Origin: Hasllibacter sp963833115
Lineage (GTDB): Bacteria; Pseudomonadota; Alphaproteobacteria; Rhodobacterales; Rhodobacteraceae
Assembly: GCA_963833115.1 (NCBI GenBank)
Contig: CAWHWS010000002.1
Coordinates: forward strand, 186,001 to 250,000
Reading direction: 5' to 3'
Length of the DNA stretch: 64,000 bases
Both the position numbers and the translations under genes were made by a program. Shown here one piece after another: positions 53,850 to 62,593 of the stretch (positions are counted from its first letter, which is position 1; each line of letters begins with the position of its first letter). Below the pieces are notes generated by a model. The model saw only the letters and a program-made list of their open reading frames with translations, was not told where the DNA came from and searched no databases.

Positions 53850-55717
53850 GGAGCCCCGCGAACACCGCCCGGTCGGAGGCCGCGTAGCCGCGGATCGTCT
53901 GGTACTCGACGTCGCCCAGGTTCTCGATCCGCACGTAGCCCTCCACGCCGGGGCGCAGCTCGTAGGAGGCCCGCGCGCCCAGGAGCGTGTAGTCCCCGGT
54001 GTCCGGCCGCCCGTTCTCGTGCAGCGCCGTCAGGCCCAGGCGCCCGCGCGCGCCCACCGGCACGTCGAGCCGGGCCGCGAGCGAATGGCGCGGAAAGCCC
54101 GCCGAGAAGCCCGAGGACGCGAGCTCCGCGTCCCCGCCCCCGTCCACGTAGGTGTAGCTCCCCTCCAGGAACGCGCCGTTCGCGAAGGCGTAGTCGCCCG
54201 CGATCTCGACCCCGTCGCGCGAGACGGCGCCGTCCCGCTGCACGTAGGCGAAGCTGTCCCCGAGGTCGAAGTCGATGAGGTCCTCGACCTCGCTGCGGAA
54301 GACCGTCGCCCGGACCGAGCCCGCGCCGAGGGCCCGCTCGACGCCGATCTCGGCGCTCACGCTCTCCTCTGGGCCGAGGTCCGCGTTGCCCACGAACCCG
54401 CCGAAGAGCTCGTAGGGCGAGGGCGCGCGGAACCCGTTCGACAGCGAGGCGCGCAGCGTGGTCGCCGCGCCCACGCGCCAGGCCGCCGCCGCCCGCCCGG
54501 AGGTGAAGCCGCCGAAGCGGGAGTGCTCGTCCCGCCGCGCCGAGAGGGTCACGTCGACATCCGCGCGCGGGGCGAAGGCGTACTCGGCGAAGACGGCGAC
54601 CGTCTCGGTGCCGATGTCCTGGACGGTGACCGGCGGGAAGTCGGTCTCGATCCGGTCCTCGTAGCGCTCGCGCGTGCCCTCCACGCCCAGGGTCAGGTCC
54701 CCGGCCCGGACGGGGCGCGCGGCCGACCAGCGCGCCGTGTCGCGCGTGCCGTCATAGGCGAAGTCGAACGCGCCGAACCCGTTGGTCCCGGTGAGCCGCC
54801 GGTCGATCTCGTAGCGCGCGACCTCGAAGGTGTGGTCCCAGCCGAACGCCTCGGCCTCCAGCGCCAGTCGCAGGGCGCGCTGCCCCACCTCTGTCTCCTC
54901 GTCGGGGGTGCCGTCGAAGACCGCGCCCCCGGCCTCCTCGTCGTAGTCGAAGCGCGCCTCCGCGACGAAGCCCGCGACCGCGAGCGTCGCCGCCTCCGAG
55001 AGCGCGTAGCGCCCCGAAAAGGAGAGGCGCCCCCCCTCGAACCCGTCGGCCTCGTCGTTGCCCTCGTCCTCGTCGGCGGCCGAGAACCCGTCCGTCGCGA
55101 GCCATCCGGCGGTCACGTTCGTCTCGTGCCCCTCGCCCGCGACGCTCACCCCGTAGGACAGGCGCACGGTCTCGTCCGCGCCGTACTCGACGCGCCGCGT
55201 CCTGCGTCACGCCGTCCGCGCGCGCCCGGCGGGTGGTGATGTCGACCACCCCACCGATCGCCTCGGATCCGAAGCGCGCCGACTGCGCCCCGCGCAGCAC
55301 CTCGACGCGCCCCACGTCCGCCGTGCCCAGCGTCCCGAAATCGAACGCGACCTGCGTGCCCGACGGGTCCGAGACGTCGATCCCGTCGATGCGCACGGCG
55401 ACGTTCTGCTGCGGCACCCCTCGGATCGTGAGGGCCGAGCGCGTCCCCACCGGCCCGTTCGCCCGGACCGAGACGCCCGGCGTGCGCGCCAGCACGTCCA
55501 CCACCCGCGCCTGAGGGGCGCGTCGCAGCGCCTCCTCGGCGACGACGGTGACCGAGGCGCCGGTGCGGCCGGCGGCGACGGGCTCCGCCTCGGCGGAGAA
55601 CACGATCTCCCCGAGGTCGAAATCGGCCCCCGGCGCGAGGGGGTCCGTGAGGTCCTGCGCGGCGGCGGGCGCGGCGGCGAGGAGCGCGGCGGCGCAAAGG
55701 GAGGGGCGTGTTCGCAT
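53836..55717 (-). pseudogene. btuB: TonB-dependent cobalamin receptor, frameshifted
   Basis: The N-terminal part from ATG 55717 (ATG 55726 also possible) has a signal peptide, a TonB box-like GEIVFSA, and a plug domain (RAPQARVVDVLARTPGVSV, GVPQQNVAVRIDGIDVSD, FGSEAIGGVVDITTRR). It leaves frame at about 55195. The beta-barrel follows in the next frame (SRFGGFTSG, LSNGFRAPSPYELFGG) to the C-terminal Phe at GLRAAF, standard for outer-membrane proteins. Removing one C near 55195-55196 restores VTQDARVEYGADETVRLSYG. The barrel is otherwise complete, so a sequencing error or a very recent mutation is likely. It is the first gene after the riboswitch. Confidence 0.86.
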
Positions 55718-55861
55718 GGGATGCATCGTCCGTGGCGGCGGGCGCTCGGCCCTGGGTGGTCGCATCGTCCGTGGCGGGCGCCGCCCCGGACGGGGTTGGT
55801 GCCACCACTGCGATCCATGCCGCCGACCCGGACGCGCCCCGCGCCGGACCTGGGTGATCTC

Positions 55862-56020
55862 GCTCGGGCAGGTCTCCTGACTCGCGGGTCGCCGCGCGCC
55901 CGGCGCCTTCCCGCGGGCCCGGAGGTCCACAGTGGCGCATCGCCGGTCGCGCTCGCCGCTCACAGTTGCGGGGGCAGTCGCGGATTCGAGGCCTTCGCCC
56001 CTCACCGCGTTCCCTATTAT
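55862..56020 (-). ncRNA. Cobalamin riboswitch
   Basis: Read on the minus strand it shows the canonical order: GGGAACGCGGTG, GAATCCGCGACTGCCCC, GCAACTGT near 55965-55972, GCCACTG near 55932-55938, GGGAAGGCG near 55906-55914, and the B12 box AGTCAGGAGACCTGCC at 55867-55882. It binds adenosylcobalamin and should switch the nine-gene uptake operon off when B12 is plentiful. The leader after it to the receptor start is about 145 nt and GC-rich. Confidence 0.92.
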
Positions 56021-56138
56021 CCTCGCCCGCCTCGCGGCGGGTCCGGACCCGAGCCCCCAAGGGCTACGCCGCCCCCCCCGGCGGCACAAGAGGGCACCGC
56101 GTTGACGCGCGCGCGGCCCGCGCGGAAGGTCCGGCGCG

Positions 56139-56927
56139 ATGGACGACCTCGCCCTCCTGACCGCTCCGCCCGCGCGCCTGACCCTCCTGGATCACGGCAC
56201 GTTCCGGGTCACCTCCGCCTCGCCACCGCGCACCATCCTCATCCCCGGCTGGCTCATCACGACCCATGCCGGCGAGCACGTCCTCGTGGATGGCGGCTTC
56301 CCCGCGCGCTACCAGGCGGATGCCGCGGCCGCCGCGGCCCGGGACGGGCTCGGCGCCTTCGGCACCTTCGTCGAGATCGGCCCCGGGAACGGCGCCGCGG
56401 CGCAGCTCGCCCTGTGCGGCGTCCGGCCCGGCGAGATCGCCGCCCACGTCCTGACGCACACCCATCTCGACCATCTCGGCGGGCTGGACGTCGCGCCGGC
56501 CGCCCCCGTGGTCGTCGGCGCCCCGGAGCGCGCGATGCCGCGCCCCGAGCCGCTCTTCCAGCCGCCCGGCCCGCCGATGGACTGGCCGCCGCGCGACTGG
56601 CGCCGCGTTCGCGGCACGGCCCGCCTCGGCCCCGGGATCACCGCGCACCTCGCCCCCGGCCACGCCCCCGGGCAGCTCGCGCTCCTGGTGGAGGTGCCCG
56701 GCGCGCGCCCCGTCATGCTCATGTCCGACGCGGCCTCCCGCGCGGAGGAGGTCACCGCCGGCTTCGAGGGCACCGCGGACCGCGCCGCCGCCATCGCGTC
56801 GGCCGCGCGGCTCCTCGCCATCGCCGCCGAACGGGACGCGCGCGTGATCTGGGGCCATTGCCCGGCGCAGGCCGCCGCCCTGCCCCGCGCCCCGGCGCCC
56901 ATTGCGGGCGCCGGGGCGCGCCCCTAG
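56139..56927 (+). CDS. MBL-fold metallo-hydrolase
   Basis: 262 aa. The metal-binding motif is LTHTHLDHLGGLD (HxHxDH), with later ligands likely in LAPGHAPGQLALL, MSDAASR, and VIWGHCPAQ. The layout (DHGTFRV at the start, LVDGGFPARY) resembles N-acyl-homoserine lactonases and related quorum-quenching enzymes, but substrate cannot be told. It is divergent from the riboswitch, and uraH follows 28 bp after it. The last codons are low-complexity. Confidence 0.85.
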   Translation: MDDLALLTAPPARLTLLDHGTFRVTSASPPRTILIPGWLITTHAGEHVLVDGGFPARYQADAAAAAARDGLGAFGTFVEIGPGNGAAAQLALCGVRPGEIAAHVLTHTHLDHLGGLDVAPAAPVVVGAPERAMPRPEPLFQPPGPPMDWPPRDWRRVRGTARLGPGITAHLAPGHAPGQLALLVEVPGARPVMLMSDAASRAEEVTAGFEGTADRAAAIASAARLLAIAAERDARVIWGHCPAQAAALPRAPAPIAGAGARP

Positions 56928-56955
56928 CGTCCCCCCCTCCCGGTAGGAGATCGCG

Positions 56956-57321
56956 ATGGGCCGCCTGACGACGCATGTTCTGGACACCGCGCGGGGCCGC
57001 CCCGCCGCGGGCCTGCGCCTGACGCTCTGGCGCATCGGCGGGCCGAAGGGGCTCGCGATGACCCCGAGCCAGATCGCCGACGCCACGACCAACGCCGACG
57101 GCCGGACCGACGCCCCCCTGATGGACGCGGCCGCCTTCCGCACCGGCCTCTACGAGATCACCTTCCACGCCGGCGACTGGCTGCGGGCCGAGGGGCTGGC
57201 GGAGGGCGCGACCCTGTTCCTCGACACGGTCCCGATCCGCTTCGGCATCGCGGAGGACGTGCACCACCACGTCCCCCTCCTCCTGTCCCCCTACGCCTAC
57301 TCCACCTATCGCGGCAGCTGA
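56956..57321 (+). CDS. uraH: 5-hydroxyisourate hydrolase
   Basis: 121 aa transthyretin-like enzyme of purine breakdown, converting 5-hydroxyisourate to OHCU. The N-terminal LTTHVLDTARGRPAAGL, Arg in the middle, and C-terminal YSTYRGS tetrapeptide are diagnostic; catalytic His7 and the C-terminal set are present. GGTAGGAG precedes ATG 56956. No other urate gene is next to it. A strong hairpin follows directly after the stop. Confidence 0.95.
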   Translation: MGRLTTHVLDTARGRPAAGLRLTLWRIGGPKGLAMTPSQIADATTNADGRTDAPLMDAAAFRTGLYEITFHAGDWLRAEGLAEGATLFLDTVPIRFGIAEDVHHHVPLLLSPYAYSTYRGS

Positions 57322-57350
57322 CCCGGCCGGGGCGCCCCGCCCCGGCCGGG
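57322..57350 (+). terminator. Terminator-like hairpin after uraH
   Basis: CCCGGCCGGGGC and GCCCCGGCCGGG form a perfect 12-bp stem with a 5-nt loop, starting right after the uraH stop. No T tract, as often in GC-rich genomes. Confidence 0.7.
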
Positions 57351-57387
57351 CCATCCCTCGCCCCGGAAGCCCCTCCGCGGAGCCGTC

Positions 57388-57410
57388 ATCCTCCGGCTCG
57401 ACCGGAGGAT
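57388..57410. terminator. Second hairpin, between uraH and DUF2793 gene
   Basis: ATCCTCCGG and CCGGAGGAT form a perfect 9-bp stem with loop CTCGA, about 30 bp beyond the stop of the convergent DUF2793 gene. On the plus strand CTCTTG follows. Confidence 0.5.
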
Positions 57411-57440
57411 CTCTTGCCCCGGGGCTCCGGGTGCCCTCCC

Positions 57441-58406
57441 TCAGAGCCCCCCGAGGAAGGTCACGGCATAGGTCCGCGCGCCGCCCGTGCGGTTCTCCAG
57501 GTGGAGCGCGCCCGCCCCGACCCCCACGGCGGTGCCCCCGGCCGGCCCGCTCGCCCCCGTCGGCACCGCGCCCAGCACGGTGAAGGACGGCCCCGCCGCC
57601 AGCGCGGTCGCCGCGGGCGCGCCCCCGGCGACGAAGGACACGATCCCCGCGTCCCCCGTCCGGTCCGCGGTCCCGCCGATCACGTTGATCGCGGCGATCC
57701 CCGCCGCCGGCGCCGGCACGGACGCCACCGCCCCGGCCGTCACGCTCACCGTGGCGCTGCCCAGGGCCGGCACCCGCACCGCCCCCGTCGCCGGATCGGC
57801 GCTCAGGGCGTCGCGGAAGGTCGTGCCGTCCTGCGAGACGCGCACCCGGAACGCGTCCGACCCCGTGAGGCCGACCTCCGCCCGCCCGGCGAAGCCCGAC
57901 TGGAACACGAGGCTCGCGGTGCCGCCCGGCGCGGCCTTGTTCACCTTCACCCGGTGATCGCCCCCCGCATGGGTCAGGAGCGTCGCGTCCGCCGCCACCG
58001 CGAGCCGGTTGACCGCGTCCGACGCCGTCCCCACGCCCAGGCCCGTCACGTTCTGCAGGCTCCCGCCCGCCACGTCCTCCCAGGCCGCGCCGGTCCAGAC
58101 CCGCAGCAGCCCCGCGCCCCGGTCCCAGCCGCGCCAGCCGACCTGCGGCGCCAGGTGCAGCCAGCCGCCCCCGGCGCGCAGCGCGACCGTGCCGCCCCGC
58201 CCGGCCCAGTCGCCCGTGGGCGCCGCGCCCACGCCCCAGGCGGCGCCGTCCGCCGCCCCGCCCGGCGGCGCGGCCATGTCGACCGCCTCCAGGACCAGCT
58301 GCGCCAGCGCGTCCAGCCGCTCGACCGCCTCGTTGTGGGTCACGTGCTTTTGCGCCTGGCTCGGCTGGATGTAGGGCAGCGCGAGGTTCGGTGAGCTCTG
58401 GGTCAT
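57441..58406 (-). CDS. DUF2793 domain protein (phage/GTA tail-fibre type)
   Basis: 321 aa. The N-terminal 110 residues (LPYIQPSQAQKHVTHNEAVERLDAL, then WLHLAPQVGWRGWD) are the DUF2793 signature. The rest is Ala/Gly/Thr-rich beta-type sequence (LQNVTGLGVGTASDAVNRLAV, RVRVSQDGTTFRDAL) like fibre or spike shafts with phage-like repeats. DUF2793 proteins occur in Rhodobacterales prophages and gene transfer agents; no other phage gene is near. It is divergent from the capsule operon, and a surface-adhesion or capsule-related role is a speculation. Confidence 0.75.
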   Translation of the reverse strand: MTQSSPNLALPYIQPSQAQKHVTHNEAVERLDALAQLVLEAVDMAAPPGGAADGAAWGVGAAPTGDWAGRGGTVALRAGGGWLHLAPQVGWRGWDRGAGLLRVWTGAAWEDVAGGSLQNVTGLGVGTASDAVNRLAVAADATLLTHAGGDHRVKVNKAAPGGTASLVFQSGFAGRAEVGLTGSDAFRVRVSQDGTTFRDALSADPATGAVRVPALGSATVSVTAGAVASVPAPAAGIAAINVIGGTADRTGDAGIVSFVAGGAPAATALAAGPSFTVLGAVPTGASGPAGGTAVGVGAGALHLENRTGGARTYAVTFLGGL

Positions 58407-58569
58407 GGCGGTGTCCTTCGGGGATGATCGGCGGGCCGGACCCTGCCCCATCCGCGATTGAGGTCGCGTTGCCCCGCCGCGCGCCCGCCCCGGCCCCGGC
58501 GCAACGCCCCGCCCCCCCCCGCGCGCGCCGGGCTGGGCGCCCGCGCTCCGCTGCGCTAGGAGGCGTGCG

Positions 58570-59391
58570 ATGTCCGCCCCGACGAAACCCGCGCCACCGG
58601 CGCCGCCCGCGCCCATCGGCGTCGTGCCGAGCTGGGGCCCGCTGCGCTCGATCGCGGCCCTCGTCCTGCGCGAGATGACGGCGACCTACGGCCGCTCCGC
58701 CGGCGGCTATGTCTGGGCGATCCTGCAGCCGGTGGGCACGCTGGCGGTGCTGACGCTGGGCTTCTCGCTCCTGGTGCGCTCGCCGCCGCTCGGCACGACC
58801 TTCGTCCTCTTCTACGCGACCGGCTACCTGCCGTTCCAGATGTACGCCAACGCGCAGCAGGTCTCCCAGGGCGCGCTGCGCTACAGCCGGGCGCTCCTGG
58901 CCTATCCGCGCGTCGCGTGGATCGACGCGGTGCTCGCGCGCGTCCTCCTCACGGCGATCACGGGCGCGGCGGTGTTCGTCATCATCATGGCCGGCATCTT
59001 CGCCGTCTTCCATCCGCGCACCTCGATCGAGATCGCGCCCGTCCTCGGCGGCTTCGCCATCTGCCTGATGGTCGGCGTCGGGGTCGGCATGTGCAATTGC
59101 TGGCTCGAGGCGCGCTTCCCCATCTGGCAGCAGCTCTGGTCCATCGTCTCGCGCCCGCTCTTCCTCGCTTCGGGCCTGTTCTACATCTACGAGGATCTCG
59201 GCCGCGGCGCGCAGGCGATCCTGCAATGGAACCCGCTCTTCCACGCCACCAGCTTCGTGCGCGCGGGCTTCTACCCGTCCTATCACGCCGTCTGGGCCTC
59301 TCCGGCCTACGCCGCCGGGATCGGGCTCGCCCTGGTGGCCGCGGGCCTCGCCCTGCTGCGCCACGGCCACGCGGACGTGCTCGAACGATGA
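58570..59391 (+). CDS. kpsM: Capsule polysaccharide ABC transporter permease
   Basis: 273 aa ABC-2 type permease with six membrane helices (first about 48-70). LVLREMTATYGRSAGGYVWAILQPVG and LFYIYEDLGRGAQAILQWNPL are typical of KpsM/Wzm. With KpsT it moves lipid-linked polysaccharide across the inner membrane, with KpsE and an outer-membrane partner for export. AGGAGG is before ATG 58570. Its stop overlaps the next ORF (ATGA). Confidence 0.92.
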   Translation: MSAPTKPAPPAPPAPIGVVPSWGPLRSIAALVLREMTATYGRSAGGYVWAILQPVGTLAVLTLGFSLLVRSPPLGTTFVLFYATGYLPFQMYANAQQVSQGALRYSRALLAYPRVAWIDAVLARVLLTAITGAAVFVIIMAGIFAVFHPRTSIEIAPVLGGFAICLMVGVGVGMCNCWLEARFPIWQQLWSIVSRPLFLASGLFYIYEDLGRGAQAILQWNPLFHATSFVRAGFYPSYHAVWASPAYAAGIGLALVAAGLALLRHGHADVLER

Positions 59392-59453
59392 AGGACGCCG
59401 CCCCTCCCGCCGCCCCTGCCCCCGCGCGCCCGGCCTCGGCATCGCGACGATGA
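59388..59453 (+). CDS. 21-aa linking ORF between kpsM and the glycosyltransferase
   Basis: Encodes MKDAAPPAAPAPARPASASRR. Its ATG overlaps the kpsM stop (ATGA) and its own stop overlaps the glycosyltransferase start (ATGA), so ribosomes could pass through all three genes. The peptide is Ala/Pro-rich with no recognisable fold. It may be a coupling device rather than a functional protein, or chance; no other start for the glycosyltransferase is evident. Confidence 0.4.
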   Translation: MKDAAPPAAPAPARPASASRR

Positions 59454-61297
59454 CCGGACCCCGCCCAGGCGCCCCCGCCCGCATCGTTCTGCAGACGATC
59501 GCCGCGCCGGACCCCGATATCTGCACCGAAGGCGCGCTCTTCGCCCGGTTCGGCGGCGCGGCGCATCCCTCGCTCTCCACCGGCCGGATCGACCTCGGCC
59601 CCGGCGGGCGCGTCGACCTCGGCACCTATTTCAACCTCCTGAACCTGGGCACCTGGATGCGCCATTGCGCGCTGGACGGGCTCGACCTGACCCTGCGCGG
59701 CGCCGGACGCGTCTGGCTCTCGATCGAGCTCGACGTGCCCAAGGGCGCGACCGGCGCCGTCCTCCACCAGGAGATCGTCGAGCTGACCGAGGGCGGCGCC
59801 CGCGTCGATCTCGCGCACGCCCTGCCGCTCTGCGCCGCCGCCGGCGGGGCCGGGATCGTGACCGCGCACCTGCGCGCCGTCACGCCCGCCCGACTGGACG
59901 GCGGCTCCTTCGGCACCCGCGCGCCCGCGACCGCCGCACCGCCGCGCCTCGCGATCTCGATCACCACCTTCCGCCGGGAGGACGCCGCACGCCGCACCGC
60001 CGAGCGCATCGCGGCCTTCCTGGACGACCCCGCCCGCTCGGGCACCCTGGGCGCGCGCGCGCGCGTCACCCTCGTCGACAACGGGCGCACGCTCCCCGAT
60101 CCGGGGCTCCCGCGCACCCGCGTGATCGCGAACCCCAACCTCGGCGGCGCCGGCGGCTTCGCCCGCGGGCTGGCCGCCGCGATCGACGACGGCTGCACCC
60201 ATTGCCTCTTCATGGACGACGACGCCTCCTTCCAGATGGAGAGCCTCGTGCGCACGGACGCCTTCCTCACCCTCGCGCGCGATGCGGCCGCGGCGCTGGC
60301 GGGCGCGATGATCTCCTCCGCCCGGCCCTGGACCATGTGGGAGAACGGCTCCGTCTTCGACCGCGCCTGCCGTCCGCTGCACATGGGCACGGACCTGCGC
60401 CGCCGATCCCGCGCCGTGAGGATGGAGCTCGCGGCCTCCCGCGCCAAGCCGCGGGGCTTCTACGGCGGCTGGTGGTTCTTCGCCTTCCCCCTCGCCGCGG
60501 CGCGCCGCTGGCCCTTCCCCTTCTTCGTGCGCGGCGACGACATCTCGTTCAGCCTCGCCAACGACTTCCGCACCGCCACCCTCAACGGCGTCGTCTCCTT
60601 CCAGGACGACTTCGCCGCCAAGGAGAGCCCGACCACCCTCTATCTCGACATGCGCAACCACCTGCATCACCACCTCGTCCAGGACGGGCTGGAGATCGGC
60701 TGGCGCGGCACCGCGAGGATCCCGCTGCGCTTCGTCGCGCGCAGCCTCGCGCGCTTCCACTACGAGAGCGCCGAGGCGCAGCTCCTCGCCTGGGAGGACG
60801 TGATGCGCGGGCCCGGGTTCTTCGCCGCGAACGCCGACATGACCGAGCGCCGGGCGACCCTCGCCGCGATGACCCGGGCCGAGCGCATGGCCCCCCTCCC
60901 GGCGCCGCCCCCGCCCGACTGGCACCGGCCGGGCCTGGGCGGCTGGCGCCTGCGCGCGATGCTCTACACGATCAACGGGCACCTGATGCCCTTCTTCCGC
61001 CTGCGCGCCGGCGCCGCCTCGGTGCCGATCGCCGACCGCGGCATGATGCACGCGGCCTGGGGTCACGATTCCATCACCTATCTGGGCCCCTCGCGTGAGA
61101 CCGGCTACACCGTCGCCATGGATCGCAGGCGCTTCTTCGGGATCGTGCGGCGCGCGCTCGGGCTCGCGGCGCGCTGGCGGCGGGACTATCCCGCCCTGAT
61201 GGCCGCGCACCGCGCCGCCTATCCCGCCATGACGGACCGCCCCTTCTGGCAGGCCCGCTTCGCGGAGGCGCCCGCCGCGCCCGGCCCCGCGCCGTGA
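59450..61297 (+). CDS. GlfT2-like galactofuranosyltransferase
   Basis: 615 aa GT2-family enzyme. An N-terminal beta-sandwich (about 10-155) precedes a GT-A domain: the metal-binding D256-D-D258 (HCLFMDDDASF) is at the same position as in mycobacterial GlfT2. W341-W342 (FYGGWWFFAFPL), D363-D364 (FVRGDDISFSLA), and a His-rich acceptor region (MRNHLHHHL) also match that family. It probably adds galactofuranose or a similar sugar to the capsule exported by the surrounding genes. The next gene starts in its stop (GTGA). Confidence 0.85.
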   Translation: MTGPRPGAPARIVLQTIAAPDPDICTEGALFARFGGAAHPSLSTGRIDLGPGGRVDLGTYFNLLNLGTWMRHCALDGLDLTLRGAGRVWLSIELDVPKGATGAVLHQEIVELTEGGARVDLAHALPLCAAAGGAGIVTAHLRAVTPARLDGGSFGTRAPATAAPPRLAISITTFRREDAARRTAERIAAFLDDPARSGTLGARARVTLVDNGRTLPDPGLPRTRVIANPNLGGAGGFARGLAAAIDDGCTHCLFMDDDASFQMESLVRTDAFLTLARDAAAALAGAMISSARPWTMWENGSVFDRACRPLHMGTDLRRRSRAVRMELAASRAKPRGFYGGWWFFAFPLAAARRWPFPFFVRGDDISFSLANDFRTATLNGVVSFQDDFAAKESPTTLYLDMRNHLHHHLVQDGLEIGWRGTARIPLRFVARSLARFHYESAEAQLLAWEDVMRGPGFFAANADMTERRATLAAMTRAERMAPLPAPPPPDWHRPGLGGWRLRAMLYTINGHLMPFFRLRAGAASVPIADRGMMHAAWGHDSITYLGPSRETGYTVAMDRRRFFGIVRRALGLAARWRRDYPALMAAHRAAYPAMTDRPFWQARFAEAPAAPGPAP

Positions 61298-62583
61298 CCG
61301 CCCCCGACGACGGGACCCGCCCGCCGCGGACCCCGCCCCCGGCCCCGGCTCCCGCCCCCGACGAGGACCGCCGCGCCCGCCGCGCCGCCCGCCGCGCCCG
61401 CCGCGAGGCGCGCGAGGCCCGCGAGCGCGCCGCCGCCGAGCGGCCGGTCCGTCCCCTCGCCCCGCAGGCCCGCGTGCGCCGGCGCCATCGCGGCCTCGCG
61501 CTGTCCTTCGCGCTGATCGTCGCGCTGCCGGTCGCCGCCGCCGCCGCCTATCTCTGGATCGTCGCGCAGGACCAGTACGCCTCCACCCTCGGCTTCACCG
61601 TCCGGCAGGAGGACGCCGCCAGCGCCAGCGACCTGATCGGCGGCCTGGGCACCGCGCTCGGCGGCGGGGGCGCGAGCCGCGACAGCGACATCCTCTACGA
61701 GTACATCCGCAGCCAGGAGATGGTCTCCGCGGTCGACGACCGCCTGGGCCTGCGCGCCATCTGGTCCGCCCCGCACGAGGAGGATCCGCTCCTCGCCTTC
61801 GATCCGGCCGGCACCATCGAGGACCTCGTCGACTACTGGCAGCGCATGGTCCACATCGCCTACGACGCGAACGCCGGCCTGATCGAGCTGCGCGTCCTCG
61901 CCTTCGGGCCGCAGGAGGCGGAGGCCATCGCCCGCGCCGTCTTCGACGAGGGCAGCCGCATGATCAACGGCCTCTCCGACCAGGCCCGCTCCGACGCCAC
62001 GCGCTACGCCGAGGAGGAGCTGGGCCGCTCCCTCGAACGCCTCAAGGCCGCGCGCGAGGCCGTCACCGCCTTCCGCCTGCGCACGCAGATCGTCGACCCC
62101 GTCGCCGACATCCAGGGCCAGATGGGCCTCCTCAACACCCTGCAATCGCAGCTCGCCGAGGCCCTGATCGAGCTCGACCTCCTGGCCACCACCACGCGGG
62201 AGGGCGACCCGCGCCTCGACCAGTCCCGCCGCCGGATCGAGGTGATCGAGAGCCGCATCGCCGAGGAGCGGCGCAAGTTCGGCGCCGGCGGCCAGGGACC
62301 GGGCGGCGCCGACTACGCCACGGTCTTCTCCGAGTTCGAGCGCCTGGGCGTCGATCTCGACTTCGCCCAGCGCACCTACACCGCCGCCCTGACCGCCTAC
62401 GACGCCGCCCGCGCGGAGGCCGACCGGCAGTCGCGCTACCTCGCGGCCTATATCCGCCCCACGGCGGCGGAGCGCGCCGACTATCCTCGCCGCCCGATGA
62501 TCCTGGGCCTGATCGCGCTCTTCACCTTCCTCGGCTGGTCGATCGCGAGCCTCGTCTTCTACTCCCTGCGCGACCGGGGATAG
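61294..62583 (+). CDS. kpsE: Capsule export inner-membrane protein, KpsE type
   Basis: 429 aa from GTG 61294. A very basic, Pro/Arg-rich cytoplasmic N-terminus (residues 1-60), one membrane helix (about 67-90), a long periplasmic region with coiled coils (about 215-300 and 345-395; TRYAEEELGRSLERLKAAREAV), and a second helix (about 402-424). This is the polysaccharide co-polymerase 3 (KpsE/BexC/CtrB) layout, which bridges the inner-membrane transporter and the outer-membrane export channel. Confidence 0.9.
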   Translation: MTAPDDGTRPPRTPPPAPAPAPDEDRRARRAARRARREAREARERAAAERPVRPLAPQARVRRRHRGLALSFALIVALPVAAAAAYLWIVAQDQYASTLGFTVRQEDAASASDLIGGLGTALGGGGASRDSDILYEYIRSQEMVSAVDDRLGLRAIWSAPHEEDPLLAFDPAGTIEDLVDYWQRMVHIAYDANAGLIELRVLAFGPQEAEAIARAVFDEGSRMINGLSDQARSDATRYAEEELGRSLERLKAAREAVTAFRLRTQIVDPVADIQGQMGLLNTLQSQLAEALIELDLLATTTREGDPRLDQSRRRIEVIESRIAEERRKFGAGGQGPGGADYATVFSEFERLGVDLDFAQRTYTAALTAYDAARAEADRQSRYLAAYIRPTAAERADYPRRPMILGLIALFTFLGWSIASLVFYSLRDRG

Positions 62584-62593
62584 GGGCGCGGCC

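Noticed and set aside
59388..59453. N-terminal extension of the glycosyltransferase
   Set aside because: The 21-codon ORF ends with its own stop and is in a different frame from the glycosyltransferase.
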